Shown: positions 1 to 8,730, counted from the first letter of the stretch. The stretch: DNA of 64,000 nt from Pseudarthrobacter sp. NBSH8 (GCF_014217545.1 NZ_CP043178.1:2356001-2420000), one strand, 5' to 3'. The notes: generated by a model from the letters alone, not told the origin. A program made the numbers and translations.

Positions 1-942
1 TGGACCTCCTTCTACTGGGGCTGGTGGATCTCGTGGGCCCCCTTCGTTGGAATCTTCATTGCCCGTATTTCGCGGGGCCGGACCGTCCGCCAGTTCGTGG
101 CCGGGGTCATCCTGGTACCGACCGTCATCGGTATGCTCTGGTTCAGCGTCCTCGGCGGCACGGCCCTTGCCGTTGAGTTAAGCGGCAGCGGAACCCTGAT
201 CGGCGCCGACGGCAGCGTTAGTGCTTCCAGCGCCCTGTTCAGCATGCTCTCCTACGTTCCGGGCACCCCGGTCCTGACTGTCGGCGTTATCCTGCTGATC
301 GCCATTTTCTTCATCACGTCCTCAGACTCCGGCGCGCTCGTGATGGGCATGATCGCCACTGGCGGGCAGGTCAATCCCAAGAAGCGTATCCGTACCTTTT
401 TTGTCCTCATTACAGCGGTCCTGGCCATCTCGCTGCTGATCTCGGGAGGCCTCGTGGCGCTCCAGACTGCGGCGATCATCATTGCCCTGCCGTTCAGTGT
501 GGTTATGCTGCTGATCTGCTGGTCCACCTACATCGCCTTCAGCCGGGAACGCCGGGCCTACGAGCGTGCACGCCGTGCACAACTTGTGGACCACATCGGT
601 GACTTCTACGGCCTGGAGGTTGAAGAGCTCGCCGAGCACGGCATCCTGGGCAGCAGCCCGCGCTGGATGCAGATGTTGCGCCGCCGCAACGCACCCACAG
701 GGGCAGCAGTGCCTGAGGAGATCCTGCCGAGCCCCGAACCCTCCACCGCAGCGGTGGATACCATCATGGCGGCGGAACCGGAACCGCGGCACGCCTCGGA
801 GCATGCACTGCAGGTCGAGAACGCCGAGCCTGACGGCGTCCTGATCTCGGACGTTGACAACGTAGTGGATCACGATCCGTCGGCGACCCGCGATGTCAAG
901 GACGTCCCGAACCGGGGCGACCAGGAACCCTCCCGCTGGTAA
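1..942 (+). CDS. BCCT-family transporter, 3' part only
   Basis: This is the C-terminal 313 codons of a betaine/carnitine/choline-type sodium-coupled transporter; the reading frame is already open at base 1. The first residues hold the Trp-rich membrane segment typical of the family, followed by IARISRGRTVRQF, the conserved loop after the substrate-site helix. Further hydrophobic segments lie near codons 35-55, 85-105, 130-150 and 155-180. The last ~130 residues form a long, charged, Glu/Pro-rich cytoplasmic tail that begins after the Arg-rich FSRERRAYERARR stretch. In this family such tails sense osmotic stress (known for BetP); that role is inference here. The substrate cannot be told from this fragment. 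Confidence 0.9.
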   Translation, partial: WTSFYWGWWISWAPFVGIFIARISRGRTVRQFVAGVILVPTVIGMLWFSVLGGTALAVELSGSGTLIGADGSVSASSALFSMLSYVPGTPVLTVGVILLIAIFFITSSDSGALVMGMIATGGQVNPKKRIRTFFVLITAVLAISLLISGGLVALQTAAIIIALPFSVVMLLICWSTYIAFSRERRAYERARRAQLVDHIGDFYGLEVEELAEHGILGSSPRWMQMLRRRNAPTGAAVPEEILPSPEPSTAAVDTIMAAEPEPRHASEHALQVENAEPDGVLISDVDNVVDHDPSATRDVKDVPNRGDQEPSRW

Positions 943-1004
943 GCCAGGGTTGAAAGACCGGGTCAACGCTGGAATGGACTGCCAGAGAGGACTATGTTGA
1001 AGAT

Positions 1005-1511
1005 ATGAACAGGGTAGCGAGCCGGCACTTTGGCGAATTCGAACTCAACCACGGCCGGGATCACAACGTCGCCGCCAAGCACGAACTCGGCGGCCATACG
1101 CTGGAACTCGACCTCAACATCAACGCGCACGACCATTTTGACGAAGCGGCCATGCACAAAGTGGACTACCGGCTTCGGTTCCTTCCCGAACTTGTGGACG
1201 AGGTCCGGCAGATGATCGCCGAGGAACTCGACCAGGAAGGAACCAGCCCGCAGGAATACCTTCACTTCCACTGCAGCGCGCTGAAGGACGAACACCTGCA
1301 GAAAGTCTTTGGTGTTGAAGAGCGCAGCCAGCTCACCAATGATGTGTTCCTCAAGGCCCTCAAGCTCGGCCACGTGGGCATCTTCCCCGGCCAGCCGGAG
1401 CGCTACTTTGTCATGGACTTCACCTTGGGCGCCCACTTCACGGACGAGGTGCTGGTGGTAGCCGCTGACGAAGACGGCGTGGTGGACGACGAAATCCTCT
1501 GGGAGTCCTGA
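1005..1511 (+). CDS. DUF2004-like conserved hypothetical protein
   Basis: A soluble, acidic 168-residue protein with no signal peptide or membrane segment. The opening FGEFELNHGRDH and the middle ELDLNINAHDHFD match my recollection of the DUF2004 family of actinobacteria; the assignment is from memory and the function is unknown. A TATGTT hexamer at 993-998 ends only six bases before the ATG and there is no clear ribosome-binding site, so the message may be leaderless. It stands alone between the transporter gene and the convergent metE. The minus-strand frame over the same bases is a shadow. Confidence 0.75.
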   Translation: MNRVASRHFGEFELNHGRDHNVAAKHELGGHTLELDLNINAHDHFDEAAMHKVDYRLRFLPELVDEVRQMIAEELDQEGTSPQEYLHFHCSALKDEHLQKVFGVEERSQLTNDVFLKALKLGHVGIFPGQPERYFVMDFTLGAHFTDEVLVVAADEDGVVDDEILWES

Positions 1512-1530
1512 ACACACTTAACGCACGACG

Positions 1531-1560
1531 GCGGCCGGTCACCTTTTGGTGACCGGCCGC
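1531..1560 (+). terminator. Terminator after the DUF2004-like gene
   Basis: A 13-bp GC-rich perfect stem with a TTTT loop begins 19 bases after the stop codon. There is no U-tract. Being symmetric, it may also stop metE transcription from the other side. Confidence 0.6.
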
Positions 1561-1574
1561 CCGTTCGCTCGCTT

Positions 1575-1612
1575 CTCAAGGGCCAGCGCGGCAGGCCGCA
1601 CTAGCCCTTGAG
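1575..1612 (-). terminator. Hairpin downstream of metE
   Basis: A 9-bp outer stem (CTCAAGGGC with GCCCTTGAG) encloses a second GC-rich stem (GCGGC with GCCGC). It lies 31 bases past the metE stop. No U-tract is present, so this is a moderate call. Confidence 0.5.
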
Positions 1613-1642
1613 CCTCTGCGAGTTCTCTTAGTGAGACCGTTG

Positions 1643-3976
1643 TTACTTGGCGGACTGCAACAGGCCGGCGCGGACCGTCTTGGTGGCCTTAACCAGGTTG
1701 CGCAGGGACTCTTCGGTCTCGGCGTAGCCGCGGGTCTTCAGGCCGCAGTCCGGGTTGACCCAGAGCTGGCGGGACGGGACGTGCTTGACGGCGGTCGCCA
1801 GGAGCTCGGTGACCTCTGCTTCGCCTGGAACACGCGGCGAGTGGATGTCGTAGACGCCCGGACCAACGCCGCGGCCGAAGCCGTGGGACTCGAGGTCGTG
1901 GACAACCTCCATGCGGGACCGTGCCGCTTCGATGGAGGTGACGTCTGCATCGAGGCCGTCGATGGCGTCGATGATCACGCCGAACTCCGAGTAGCAGAGG
2001 TGGGTGTGGATCTGCGTGGCGTCAGCGGCACCGGCGGTGGCCAGACGGAAGGAATCCACTGACCACTTCAGGTAGGCGGCGTGATCGGCCTTGCGCAGCG
2101 GCAGGAGTTCGCGAAGAGCGGGCTCATCCACCTGGATGACCTTGATGCCGGCAGCCTCGAGGTCCGCGATTTCGTCGCGCAAGGCCAGGCCAACCTGGTT
2201 GGCGGTCTCGCCGAGGGGCTGGTCATCGCGCACGAAGGACCAGGCCAGGATGGTGACCGGACCCGTGAGCATGCCCTTCATGGGCTTGCTGGTCAGCGAC
2301 TGGGCGTACTCGGCCCAGGCCACCGTGATAGGGGCGCTGCGGGTGACGTCGCCCCAGAGGATGGACGGACGTGTGCAGCGTGAGCCGTAGGACTGGACCC
2401 AGCCGTGAACCGTCACATCGAAGCCTTCGAGGTTCTCGGCGAAGTACTGGACCATGTCATTGCGCTCGGGCTCGCCGTGCACCAGGACGTCGTAGCCAAG
2501 CTCTTCCTGCAGCTCAACGACGCGCTTGATCTCGTCCTTCATGAGCTGCCCGTACTGCTCGTTGGTGAGGTCGCCCTTGTTGTTGCGGGCACGCGCCGAG
2601 CGGATCTCGGACGTCTGCGGGAAGGAGCCGATGGTGGTGGTGGGCAGCGGCGGGAGGTGCAGGGCCTCTTCCTGGGCGGCTTCGCGGACCGTGTAAGCGG
2701 AGCGGCTGAAGTCCGCTGCGGTCAGGGCCTCGGTGCGGGCCCGGACGTCGTCGCGGCGGACGCCTTCGGCGATGGCGCGGGCTGCGATGACGGCGGACGC
2801 CTCGTCGATGGCTGCCTGTGCGGAGGCCGGGTCGGCCAGGTAGGACGCGAGCGTCTTGACTTCTACGGCCTTCTGGTCGGCAAACGCGAGCCAGCTGCGC
2901 AGCTCTTCGGAGAGCTGGCCCTCTTCGGTGACGTCGTGCGGGACGTGCTGGGTGGAGGTGGAGGTGCTGACGGCGATCCGGCCGGCGGCAGACTTCAGTT
3001 CATCCAGCTTGGCGGCAGCGACTGCGAGGTCGTTGCGCCAGATGTTGTGGCCGTCGACGACGCCGGCAACCAGGGTCTTGTTGCCAAGGCCGGCCAGCGC
3101 AGCTGCGGACGGGGCTGCACCCTTGAAGGCGTCAATGTGCAGGGCGTCGATGTTCGTGGCGGCAAGTGTGCCCAGCTGGCCGTCGAGGGCACCGTAAGGG
3201 GTGGAGACGAGGATCTGGGGGCGCTTGGCTGCCGCGGAGAGAACTTCGTAGGTGCGGGCAACGGCTGCTTCGATTTCTGCGGCCGGGGTGTCCTGGTCAA
3301 CCACCAGTGCTGGCTCGTCCAGCTGAATCCAGCTGGCGCCTGCGGCGGCGAGCTTCCCGAGCAGCTGCACGTAGACCGGCAGGACGTCCTTGAGGCGGGA
3401 CAGCGGAGCGAAGCCGGCGGGGGCCTCATCCGAAGCCTTGGAAAGCAGCAGGTAGGTGACCGGGCCGACGATGTACGGGCGGGTCTCGACGCCGTTGGCC
3501 AAGGCAAACTCGAATTCCTCAACAATGCGGTTGGAGGCCAGGGTGAATTCGGTCTCCGGGCCGATCTCCGGAACGAGGTAGTGATAGTTCGTGTCGAACC
3601 ACTTGGTCATTTCCAGTGGCTGCTGGTCTTTGGTGCCACGGGCCAGGGTGAAGTAGCCGTCGATGTCGAGCTGGCCTTCGGCGTTGAGGAGCTTGCCGAA
3701 GCGGGCCGGGACAGCGCCGAGGTGGGCGGTGGCGTCCAGGACCTGGTCGTAGTAGGAGAAGGTGCCCGGAACGGCGGCAGCTTCGGTGAGGCCCAGTTCC
3801 TGCAGGCGCTTGGCGATGGTCAGCTGGATGCCCTTGGCGGCAGCGTCCAGTGCAGCGGCGTCGATTTTGCCGGCCCAGTAGGCTTCGATGGCCTTCTTGA
3901 GCTCGCGGCGGCGGCCGATGCGCGGGTAGCCGAGGAGTGACGCGGCCGGAAACGGGGTGGCAGTCTGTTCAGTCAT
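1643..3976 (-). CDS. metE: Cobalamin-independent methionine synthase
   Basis: Transfers the methyl group of 5-methyltetrahydropteroyl-triglutamate to homocysteine, the last step of methionine synthesis, without vitamin B12. The 777-residue length fits the family (about 750-770). The N-terminal half begins with LLGYPRIGRRRELKKA, and the C-terminal barrel shows TTTIGSFPQTSEIR. The zinc ligands are visible in HTHLCYSEF and in NPDCGLKTR near the end, and VDEPALREL carries the conserved acid. The ATG at 3976 sits 56 bases after the metF stop, so the two genes are probably one transcript supplying and using methyl-THF. There is no riboswitch in the short gap directly before this gene. Confidence 0.98.
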   Translation of the reverse strand: MTEQTATPFPAASLLGYPRIGRRRELKKAIEAYWAGKIDAAALDAAAKGIQLTIAKRLQELGLTEAAAVPGTFSYYDQVLDATAHLGAVPARFGKLLNAEGQLDIDGYFTLARGTKDQQPLEMTKWFDTNYHYLVPEIGPETEFTLASNRIVEEFEFALANGVETRPYIVGPVTYLLLSKASDEAPAGFAPLSRLKDVLPVYVQLLGKLAAAGASWIQLDEPALVVDQDTPAAEIEAAVARTYEVLSAAAKRPQILVSTPYGALDGQLGTLAATNIDALHIDAFKGAAPSAAALAGLGNKTLVAGVVDGHNIWRNDLAVAAAKLDELKSAAGRIAVSTSTSTQHVPHDVTEEGQLSEELRSWLAFADQKAVEVKTLASYLADPASAQAAIDEASAVIAARAIAEGVRRDDVRARTEALTAADFSRSAYTVREAAQEEALHLPPLPTTTIGSFPQTSEIRSARARNNKGDLTNEQYGQLMKDEIKRVVELQEELGYDVLVHGEPERNDMVQYFAENLEGFDVTVHGWVQSYGSRCTRPSILWGDVTRSAPITVAWAEYAQSLTSKPMKGMLTGPVTILAWSFVRDDQPLGETANQVGLALRDEIADLEAAGIKVIQVDEPALRELLPLRKADHAAYLKWSVDSFRLATAGAADATQIHTHLCYSEFGVIIDAIDGLDADVTSIEAARSRMEVVHDLESHGFGRGVGPGVYDIHSPRVPGEAEVTELLATAVKHVPSRQLWVNPDCGLKTRGYAETEESLRNLVKATKTVRAGLLQSAK

Positions 3977-4032
3977 GGGAGATTCCTTGAGAGTCAGTGG
4001 AAACTGTGAATGGTCTGGCGGATGTTGGAAGG

Positions 4033-4998
4033 TCAGCTGGCGAGCTGGCGCCGGAGGGTGGCGCTGCGACGGCCAACTGAACGGGACTGGCGCGGGAGTG
4101 CCAGTTTGTCCAGCACCTCCAACGCGCTCTGATGTTCGTTGAACGTGTAGATGTGGATACCGGGCGCGCCGGCCTCGAGGGCCGCGTTGGCCAGGTCCAC
4201 CGTGGCCCGGACACCGATCCGGAGGCGTTCGGAATCAGTGTCCGCGGCTGCCAGCCGGGCCAGGAGTTCCGGGTCCGGCTCAACACCTGTCAGTTCCCCG
4301 AGCCGTGTGACCCGGCGCAGGCTGGTGAACGGCATAACGCCCGGGATGATAGGGATGGTAACCCCTGCCCGCCGTGCGCGGCTGATGAGGTTCGCGTACT
4401 GCTCGGTGTGGAAGAAGACCTGGGTGATGGCAAAGTCGGCGCCGGAGCGCTGCTTGGCGAGCAGCACCTCGACGTCGTGGGCTTCACTGGGTGATTCCGG
4501 GTGCCGGGTGGGGTAGGCGGCGACGCCCACGGCGATCTTGCCTGCACACAGCAGGGCCGACCGACGCTGTTCAACCCGCCGGATGAGTTCGATCAGGTCC
4601 TGCGCATACCGCAGAGACCCTGCGGCAAGCGGCGCACCGTCCTTGGGCTGGTCGCCCCGGAGGGCCAGGATGCCCCGGACCCCTGTGTCCAGGAGGTCGC
4701 CGATGATTTCGGCCAGTTCCTCCGGCGTGTTGCCAACGCAGGTGAGGTGGGCCAGCGGTCGGAGCGTGGTTTCCAGCAGGAGCCGGTTGATGAGTTCGAC
4801 CGCGGTGTCCCGGTTCGAGCCACTGGCACCATACGTGACGGAGACGTAGTCCGGTTCGGTGGTTTCCAGTTCCCGGATGGTGGTCCAGAGCGACTCGGCC
4901 GCAGCCGGCGAGCGGGGCGGGAACAGCTCGTACGAGAGCGCCACGGGAGCAGTCTCGGAGAGATTCGGATGCGTTTCGATAAGGCTTGGCGGTGACAT
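4033..4998 (-). CDS. metF: 5,10-methylenetetrahydrofolate reductase
   Basis: Reduces methylene-THF to methyl-THF, the methyl donor used by MetE encoded next downstream. The protein is a single 321-residue FAD-binding TIM barrel without the eukaryotic regulatory domain. Visible family blocks are SYELFPPRSP near the start, DYVSVTYGASGSNRD, THL at about 106 and GILALRGDQP. The ATG at 4998 follows AAGGAC by four bases. Its leader of about 220 bases is unusually long and structured (see the promoter and riboswitch-like entries), so expression is likely controlled at the RNA or operator level. Confidence 0.97.
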   Translation of the reverse strand: MSPPSLIETHPNLSETAPVALSYELFPPRSPAAAESLWTTIRELETTEPDYVSVTYGASGSNRDTAVELINRLLLETTLRPLAHLTCVGNTPEELAEIIGDLLDTGVRGILALRGDQPKDGAPLAAGSLRYAQDLIELIRRVEQRRSALLCAGKIAVGVAAYPTRHPESPSEAHDVEVLLAKQRSGADFAITQVFFHTEQYANLISRARRAGVTIPIIPGVMPFTSLRRVTRLGELTGVEPDPELLARLAAADTDSERLRIGVRATVDLANAALEAGAPGIHIYTFNEHQSALEVLDKLALPRQSRSVGRRSATLRRQLAS

Positions 4999-5076
4999 TT
5001 GCGTCCTTGGCTTTGGGCCATTGCCGGATACCGGTCAGCAATTGTGACGGTGGTGCCGGGAATGAATTTGAGTTTG

Positions 5077-5165
5077 GGAACACGGAAAACTCCACAGGGA
5101 CGCAGCCGCGACTGTTACGCCTGTAATGAAGTTGTCCGTGAGCAAATGTCAGGCCCACATGGGGG
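5077..5165 (+). promoter_or_regulatory. Degenerate cobalamin-riboswitch-like sequence, opposite strand to metF
   Basis: Read on the plus strand, this stretch has GGGAA at 5076-5080, then AGCCGCGACTGT ending at 5115 (family core: CCCGCAACTGT), with the usual spacing of about 35 bases, and GTCAGGCC at 5148-5155, which resembles the B12 box. The conserved GGUG element of the P5 hairpin is missing (GGAAAACUCC is present instead), so it is degenerate or a chance match. It faces away from metF, and no plus-strand gene follows. Confidence 0.25.
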
Positions 5166-5201
5166 CACCCACACCCTCCACAATCGGAGGATCGCTGACA
5201 C

Positions 5202-5215
5202 GTTACCTCGGTAAC
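5202..5215. promoter_or_regulatory. Inverted repeat at the predicted metF transcription start
   Basis: GTTACC and GGTAAC are separated by two bases, just downstream of the predicted metF -10 element and start site. The position suits a repressor operator or the first leader hairpin. The binding protein is unknown. Confidence 0.4.
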
Positions 5216-5224
5216 TTGTATAGA

Positions 5225-5253
5225 ACTCTAGGAGCCGGCGGGTCACCCTTCAA
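5225..5253 (-). promoter_or_regulatory. Predicted metF-metE promoter
   Basis: On the minus strand, TTGAAG (5253-5248) and TAGAGT (5230-5225) are separated by 17 bases, a good fit to a housekeeping sigma promoter. Transcription would start near 5218, giving a leader of about 220 bases. Confidence 0.6.
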
Positions 5254-5373
5254 GTCGGCCGCCGAATTAAGACGCAGTTTTACGGCGTGTTTCGTTCTGG
5301 CGCAGAATTTTGTTCGCTGGTTTGGTCAGAGAATTCACCGGGGCATACTGCGGAGCCCGGCTGCTTTGGCCTG

Positions 5374-6237
5374 CTACCAGGGCCGGCCGACGCCCGGTCC
5401 GAAGTCATCGTCCCGGAGGTACTCGTCCCGCTCCTGCCCGGAGTTCCGCTCTCTTTGGGCTTTCTTGGCACTGTCCCGGAGCTGCTCAAGCTGGCTCTGC
5501 TGGCCCGGATCCGCGGGAACCTCGTCCTGCCCAGGCTGTTCCGACGGTTGCGGACTGGCCTTATCGGCCGCCGCTGCATCGGCCTTTTGCTGCAGCCGTT
5601 CCGCCGCCTGATGCAGCTTCTCCCCTGCGCCGTTCTCCGGGCCGGCTTCCTCGCCCGCTTCTTCGGCAGTTTCGAAGCAACCCTCCGGCGCAGCCTCCAC
5701 CACGGCAACACCTTCGGCGAAGAGCCGGGCCGCCGCCGTCGGATCTCCCGCTTTGGCCTGGGCGTCACCGAGGCGTTCGATGGTAAGCGCCAGGTTGACC
5801 CGGACGACGCACTCGTCGGCCGTGCCCGCCAGGGACAGTGCCTCCTCGAAGCGTTGGCGGGCGGCAGCGAAGTCGCCCGCGAGGAACAGCCCATCACCCT
5901 CGGTGAACGGCGCCTTGTGCAGTTCAACGAAGTTGACGATCCGCAGTCCGGCCGCCGCTTCCGCCACGGCGCCGGCGTCTCCGGCCGCGAAAGACCGGGC
6001 AGCAGTGTCGGCGAGAATGCCCACACTGATCACTTTGGCCGACAGGCAGAGGACCAGGAGCGCGGGCAGTGCCGACCACCACAACAGCCGACGCCGGCGC
6101 TCCAGCCGGGCCCGGGAGTTCACCGGCGCTGCCCGTCTGGGCGATGCGGGCTCGCGTGCGAGCGACGTCGGTAAGGGCGGCGCCGGTGTGGGCGCTGGAG
6201 GTGTGGGCGCTGGACGTGTGGGCGCTGGACGCATCAT
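5374..6237 (-). CDS. TPR-type membrane-anchored protein, end of MoxR/VWA operon
   Basis: About 287 residues. A Pro/Ala-rich, Arg-rich N-terminus is followed by one hydrophobic anchor (LLWWSALPALLVLCLSAKVI, about residues 55-75) and then helical TPR-like repeats: GDGLFLAGDFAAARQRFEEA and AKAGDPTAAARLFAEGV. The C-terminal third is low-complexity Glu/Gln/Lys with predicted disorder. It resembles the BatC partner in Bat-type operons. The ATG at 6237 overlaps the TGA of the preceding VWA gene; an upstream ATG at 6273 is possible but would overlap more. Its role is probably scaffolding for the VWA proteins, by inference from position. Confidence 0.8.
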   Translation of the reverse strand: MMRPAPTRPAPTPPAPTPAPPLPTSLAREPASPRRAAPVNSRARLERRRRLLWWSALPALLVLCLSAKVISVGILADTAARSFAAGDAGAVAEAAAGLRIVNFVELHKAPFTEGDGLFLAGDFAAARQRFEEALSLAGTADECVVRVNLALTIERLGDAQAKAGDPTAAARLFAEGVAVVEAAPEGCFETAEEAGEEAGPENGAGEKLHQAAERLQQKADAAAADKASPQPSEQPGQDEVPADPGQQSQLEQLRDSAKKAQRERNSGQERDEYLRDDDFGPGVGRPW

Positions 6238-7274
6238 GTTCGGACTCCCTGTACCGGTCGGAGCTGCCGCCACTGGCTCAGTACCAGAAAACCCTCTCGG
6301 AGGGCCAGCAGGAACGCGCCGGCGGCCAGGAGCCAGTACAGCTCAGTCCGGCCGGCAACGTCACCATCCGCCGCTGCCCGTTCGAGGTCCCCGGGATCAG
6401 CGGCCTGCATCATCGGCGCCACCGGATCTCCGGCCGAACGGTGGACGTAGGGAATCCCCAGCTGACCGGAAATCCCCTGCAGCCGGACCTCATCGATGAC
6501 CGACAACGCATCCCCGCCCATTCCGGACGACCGGTCCTGGATGTAGCCGGCAGCCACGTCCTGCCCCGGACCCTGCCCCGTGTTTTCCTTCATCCGCCCA
6601 CCCCCCGCCGTGCCATAGCCGAGCACCGCACCGCCGTCCACCAGGCCGCCGCCGACCCGAAGAGGTTCCGGTGCCCGGGCGCTGGTCTGTTCACCGTCGC
6701 CCAGGTAGTAGACCAGCCGTGGCCGTTCGGGATGGCTGTCGCGGGCGGCCCGCAGCCGTTCCGCCAGCAAGGTTCCGGCAGCCGTGACGCTGCTGCCTTT
6801 GGAGAATGCGGTGACCTGGGGCTTTAGGACGGACACGCTGGTGTCCAGGGCGGTGGTGTCGGTAGTCAGGGGCATCCGGACCACGGCGTTGCTGTCGAAG
6901 GTCAGGAGCGAAAAGCGGGCTCCGGCCAGTTCACTCGCGATGGCCATGATGTCCTCCCGCACCCTTTCAAGCCGGGGTGAACCGTCGCCGTAGTCTTCGG
7001 CTGCGATGCTGCTGCTGGTGTCCACCACAAAGAAGACGTTGACGTCCGCCGTCGCGGCTTGGGAACTTCCACCGGGAACACCCGGCCGGAGCGCCGCCGA
7101 AAGGAGCAGCAGCACCAGGGTGCCCCTGAACAGCCAGTCGCGGCGTGCACCGGCAGAGCGCGCCCGCGAAGCCTGGACCAGGCGCCAGACCAGAAACAGC
7201 ACGGTCGCGGCGATGAGCGGGGCCATAACCCACCAGGGCAGGATCAGTTGCAGTGTCATGGCCGCAACCTCCAC
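6234..7274 (-). CDS. VWA-domain membrane protein, second of two (BatB-like)
   Basis: A 346-residue protein with two N-terminal membrane helices (about residues 7-27 and 47-65), a von Willebrand A domain, and a C-terminal helix (LLAAGAFLLALREGFLVL). The metal-binding MIDAS motif is intact: VVDTSSSIA (DxSxS), with YLGDGEQTS supplying the later Asp region. The domain faces the outside between helices, as in BatA/BatB proteins. It overlaps the upstream VWA gene by 19 bases and the TPR gene by 4, so translation is coupled. The exact physiological role of the family is unsettled (aerotolerance and envelope stress have been proposed). Confidence 0.88.
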   Translation of the reverse strand: MEVAAMTLQLILPWWVMAPLIAATVLFLVWRLVQASRARSAGARRDWLFRGTLVLLLLSAALRPGVPGGSSQAATADVNVFFVVDTSSSIAAEDYGDGSPRLERVREDIMAIASELAGARFSLLTFDSNAVVRMPLTTDTTALDTSVSVLKPQVTAFSKGSSVTAAGTLLAERLRAARDSHPERPRLVYYLGDGEQTSARAPEPLRVGGGLVDGGAVLGYGTAGGGRMKENTGQGPGQDVAAGYIQDRSSGMGGDALSVIDEVRLQGISGQLGIPYVHRSAGDPVAPMMQAADPGDLERAAADGDVAGRTELYWLLAAGAFLLALREGFLVLSQWRQLRPVQGVRT

Positions 7275-8275
7275 GATGCGCCGGCCAGCACCAGGCCGGA
7301 CAGGACCGCCAAGGTGAGCGGCAGCTCGGGCCGGTCCGAGACCACTGCCTGGGGTGCGCCTTTCATGGCAGTGGCTTCGGTTTCCTGCACGGACCGGACG
7401 ATGTCCGCCACGGCTTCCTGGCTGTCCAGCCGGTAGTACGCTCCGCCGCTGGTTTCTGCCACCGCGCGCAGCCTGGCTCCGGGCTGGCCGGGGCCGGGTC
7501 CATAGTCGAAGTCGCCGGGGTTCAAGGCATACACGGGCACGTCGCGCTTCTTGGCCAGCGCGGTCGCCTGCTCGAGAGTGAAGATGGGATCGCCGGACAG
7601 GTAATTGTCCGTTGCCAGGACGATGGACCGCGAGCGCCGCCTGCCTGCATCTGCTTCCCCCGCCTCAGCGGCGTGTGTGTCCGGGAATCCGTTGACGCAG
7701 GACGCCAGGCCGTCGCCGATCAGTGACGATCCGCGGCCGTTCCAGGTGCCGTCCAGGAATCCGGCGCTGCCGGGGTTACCCTCGAAGGCGTCCTTGGCCA
7801 GCGTCAGCTGCTCCTGGACATATGCGTAGTCGTCGGTCAGTGGGAAGACCTGGACGGCGCTGCTGTCGAAAACCGTCAGGCCGATCCGTTCACCATCGAA
7901 CTCCTTCGCCAGGTGGGCAAACATCTGCACCACAGCCGAGTCGGCGCTGCTCATCGAGCCCGACGTGTCCAGGCAGAGCATGATGTCCCGGTTGCGCTGC
8001 TCCGGCGCGATGGTGGTCAGCTCCACCGGGCGCGCTGCCGCTGCGACCGCAGAGACCACCAGGGTTATGGCCGCGAGGGTGGCCACCCCCAGCCAGCGGC
8101 GGTGCCGGCGGAGGGCGGCCTGGTATTCGGGCAGGGCGGTGAGGCGGTCCGCATTGGCGACCGGCCGCCGTCGTGCGTTGGCTTGACGGTCCGGGCGGAG
8201 GGCGCGCCATCCGGCCAGGCCCGCGATGACCAGTGCCGCCGGGATCAGCCACCAGAACATCAGTTCCATTGCCAC
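7256..8275 (-). CDS. VWA-domain membrane protein, first of two (BatA-like)
   Basis: A 339-residue protein with an N-terminal helix (MFWWLIPAALVIAGLAGW), a second helix near 62-82, the VWA domain, and a C-terminal helix close to the end. The MIDAS motif MLCLDTSGSMSSAD is complete, and VLATDNYLSGD gives the second Asp-containing loop. Compared with its neighbour, the domain contains an extra Gly-rich and Glu/Ala/Arg-rich insertion after the GSSLIGDGLASC segment. It overlaps the genes on both sides (16 and 19 bases), the pattern of one co-translated complex driven by the MoxR ATPase encoded at the start of the operon. Confidence 0.88.
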   Translation of the reverse strand: MAMELMFWWLIPAALVIAGLAGWRALRPDRQANARRRPVANADRLTALPEYQAALRRHRRWLGVATLAAITLVVSAVAAAARPVELTTIAPEQRNRDIMLCLDTSGSMSSADSAVVQMFAHLAKEFDGERIGLTVFDSSAVQVFPLTDDYAYVQEQLTLAKDAFEGNPGSAGFLDGTWNGRGSSLIGDGLASCVNGFPDTHAAEAGEADAGRRRSRSIVLATDNYLSGDPIFTLEQATALAKKRDVPVYALNPGDFDYGPGPGQPGARLRAVAETSGGAYYRLDSQEAVADIVRSVQETEATAMKGAPQAVVSDRPELPLTLAVLSGLVLAGASWRLRP

Positions 8276-8730
8276 ACCGCCTGGCGGGCAGTCTCAGCTG
8301 ATTGAGCCACCGGCGGCAGCGGCTCCAGGCCGAACTCGCCCGGGTAGATCCTGCGGACGGCCTCGGCCACTGGCGGCAAAGGGTGACCGTGCAGCTCCGC
8401 CAGGGTCATCCGGGGCGCGTCAATCCCGGTGACAGCGCGGGCGAACCGGCGGACCAGGAGGCTCAGTTCCTGGTGCGATTCGCGTGCGGTCAGGAGCCCT
8501 GCGGCAGCGTTGGCGGTGACGGCGTCGATCCTCTGCAGGTAGGCCTCCTTGAGGCCGGCAAGGTCCGGCCGCGGCGTGAACCGGGGCGCCTGCTCCGGAA
8601 CCCTTGGTTTGCGCGTGCCCAGGAAGACGAACGTGTACCAGCCCAGGACAACGGCCAGGAGTGCGAGCCCGGACCACAGCCACGGCTGGCTGTACTGAAG
8701 GGGTGCGTAAATGCCCGGGTCAGCCTGCAC
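8260..8730 (-). CDS. Single-pass membrane protein of MoxR/VWA operon (DUF4381-like)
   Basis: A 156-residue protein. One helix (LWSGLALLAVVLGWYTFVFL, residues 18-37) anchors a soluble helical domain that contains LKEAYLQRID and SLLVRRFARAVTG. Position and pattern match the short membrane protein found between DUF58 and the VWA genes in Bat-type operons, often labelled DUF4381; that label is my inference. The ATG at 8730 lies 11 bases inside the end of the DUF58 gene. No enzymatic motif is visible. Confidence 0.75.
   Translation of the reverse strand: MQADPGIYAPLQYSQPWLWSGLALLAVVLGWYTFVFLGTRKPRVPEQAPRFTPRPDLAGLKEAYLQRIDAVTANAAAGLLTARESHQELSLLVRRFARAVTGIDAPRMTLAELHGHPLPPVAEAVRRIYPGEFGLEPLPPVAQSAETARQAVWQWN

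Noticed and set aside
2405..3940. 511-codon open frame on the plus strand opposite metE
   Set aside because: It is antisense to a clear metE with all motifs. The Gly/Val/Leu-rich translation is typical of the mirror frame in high-GC DNA.
5140..5215. SAM-IV riboswitch in the metF leader
   Set aside because: Short similarities such as GGGUGCCCC occur, but the core stems and order of the SAM-IV consensus do not fit.
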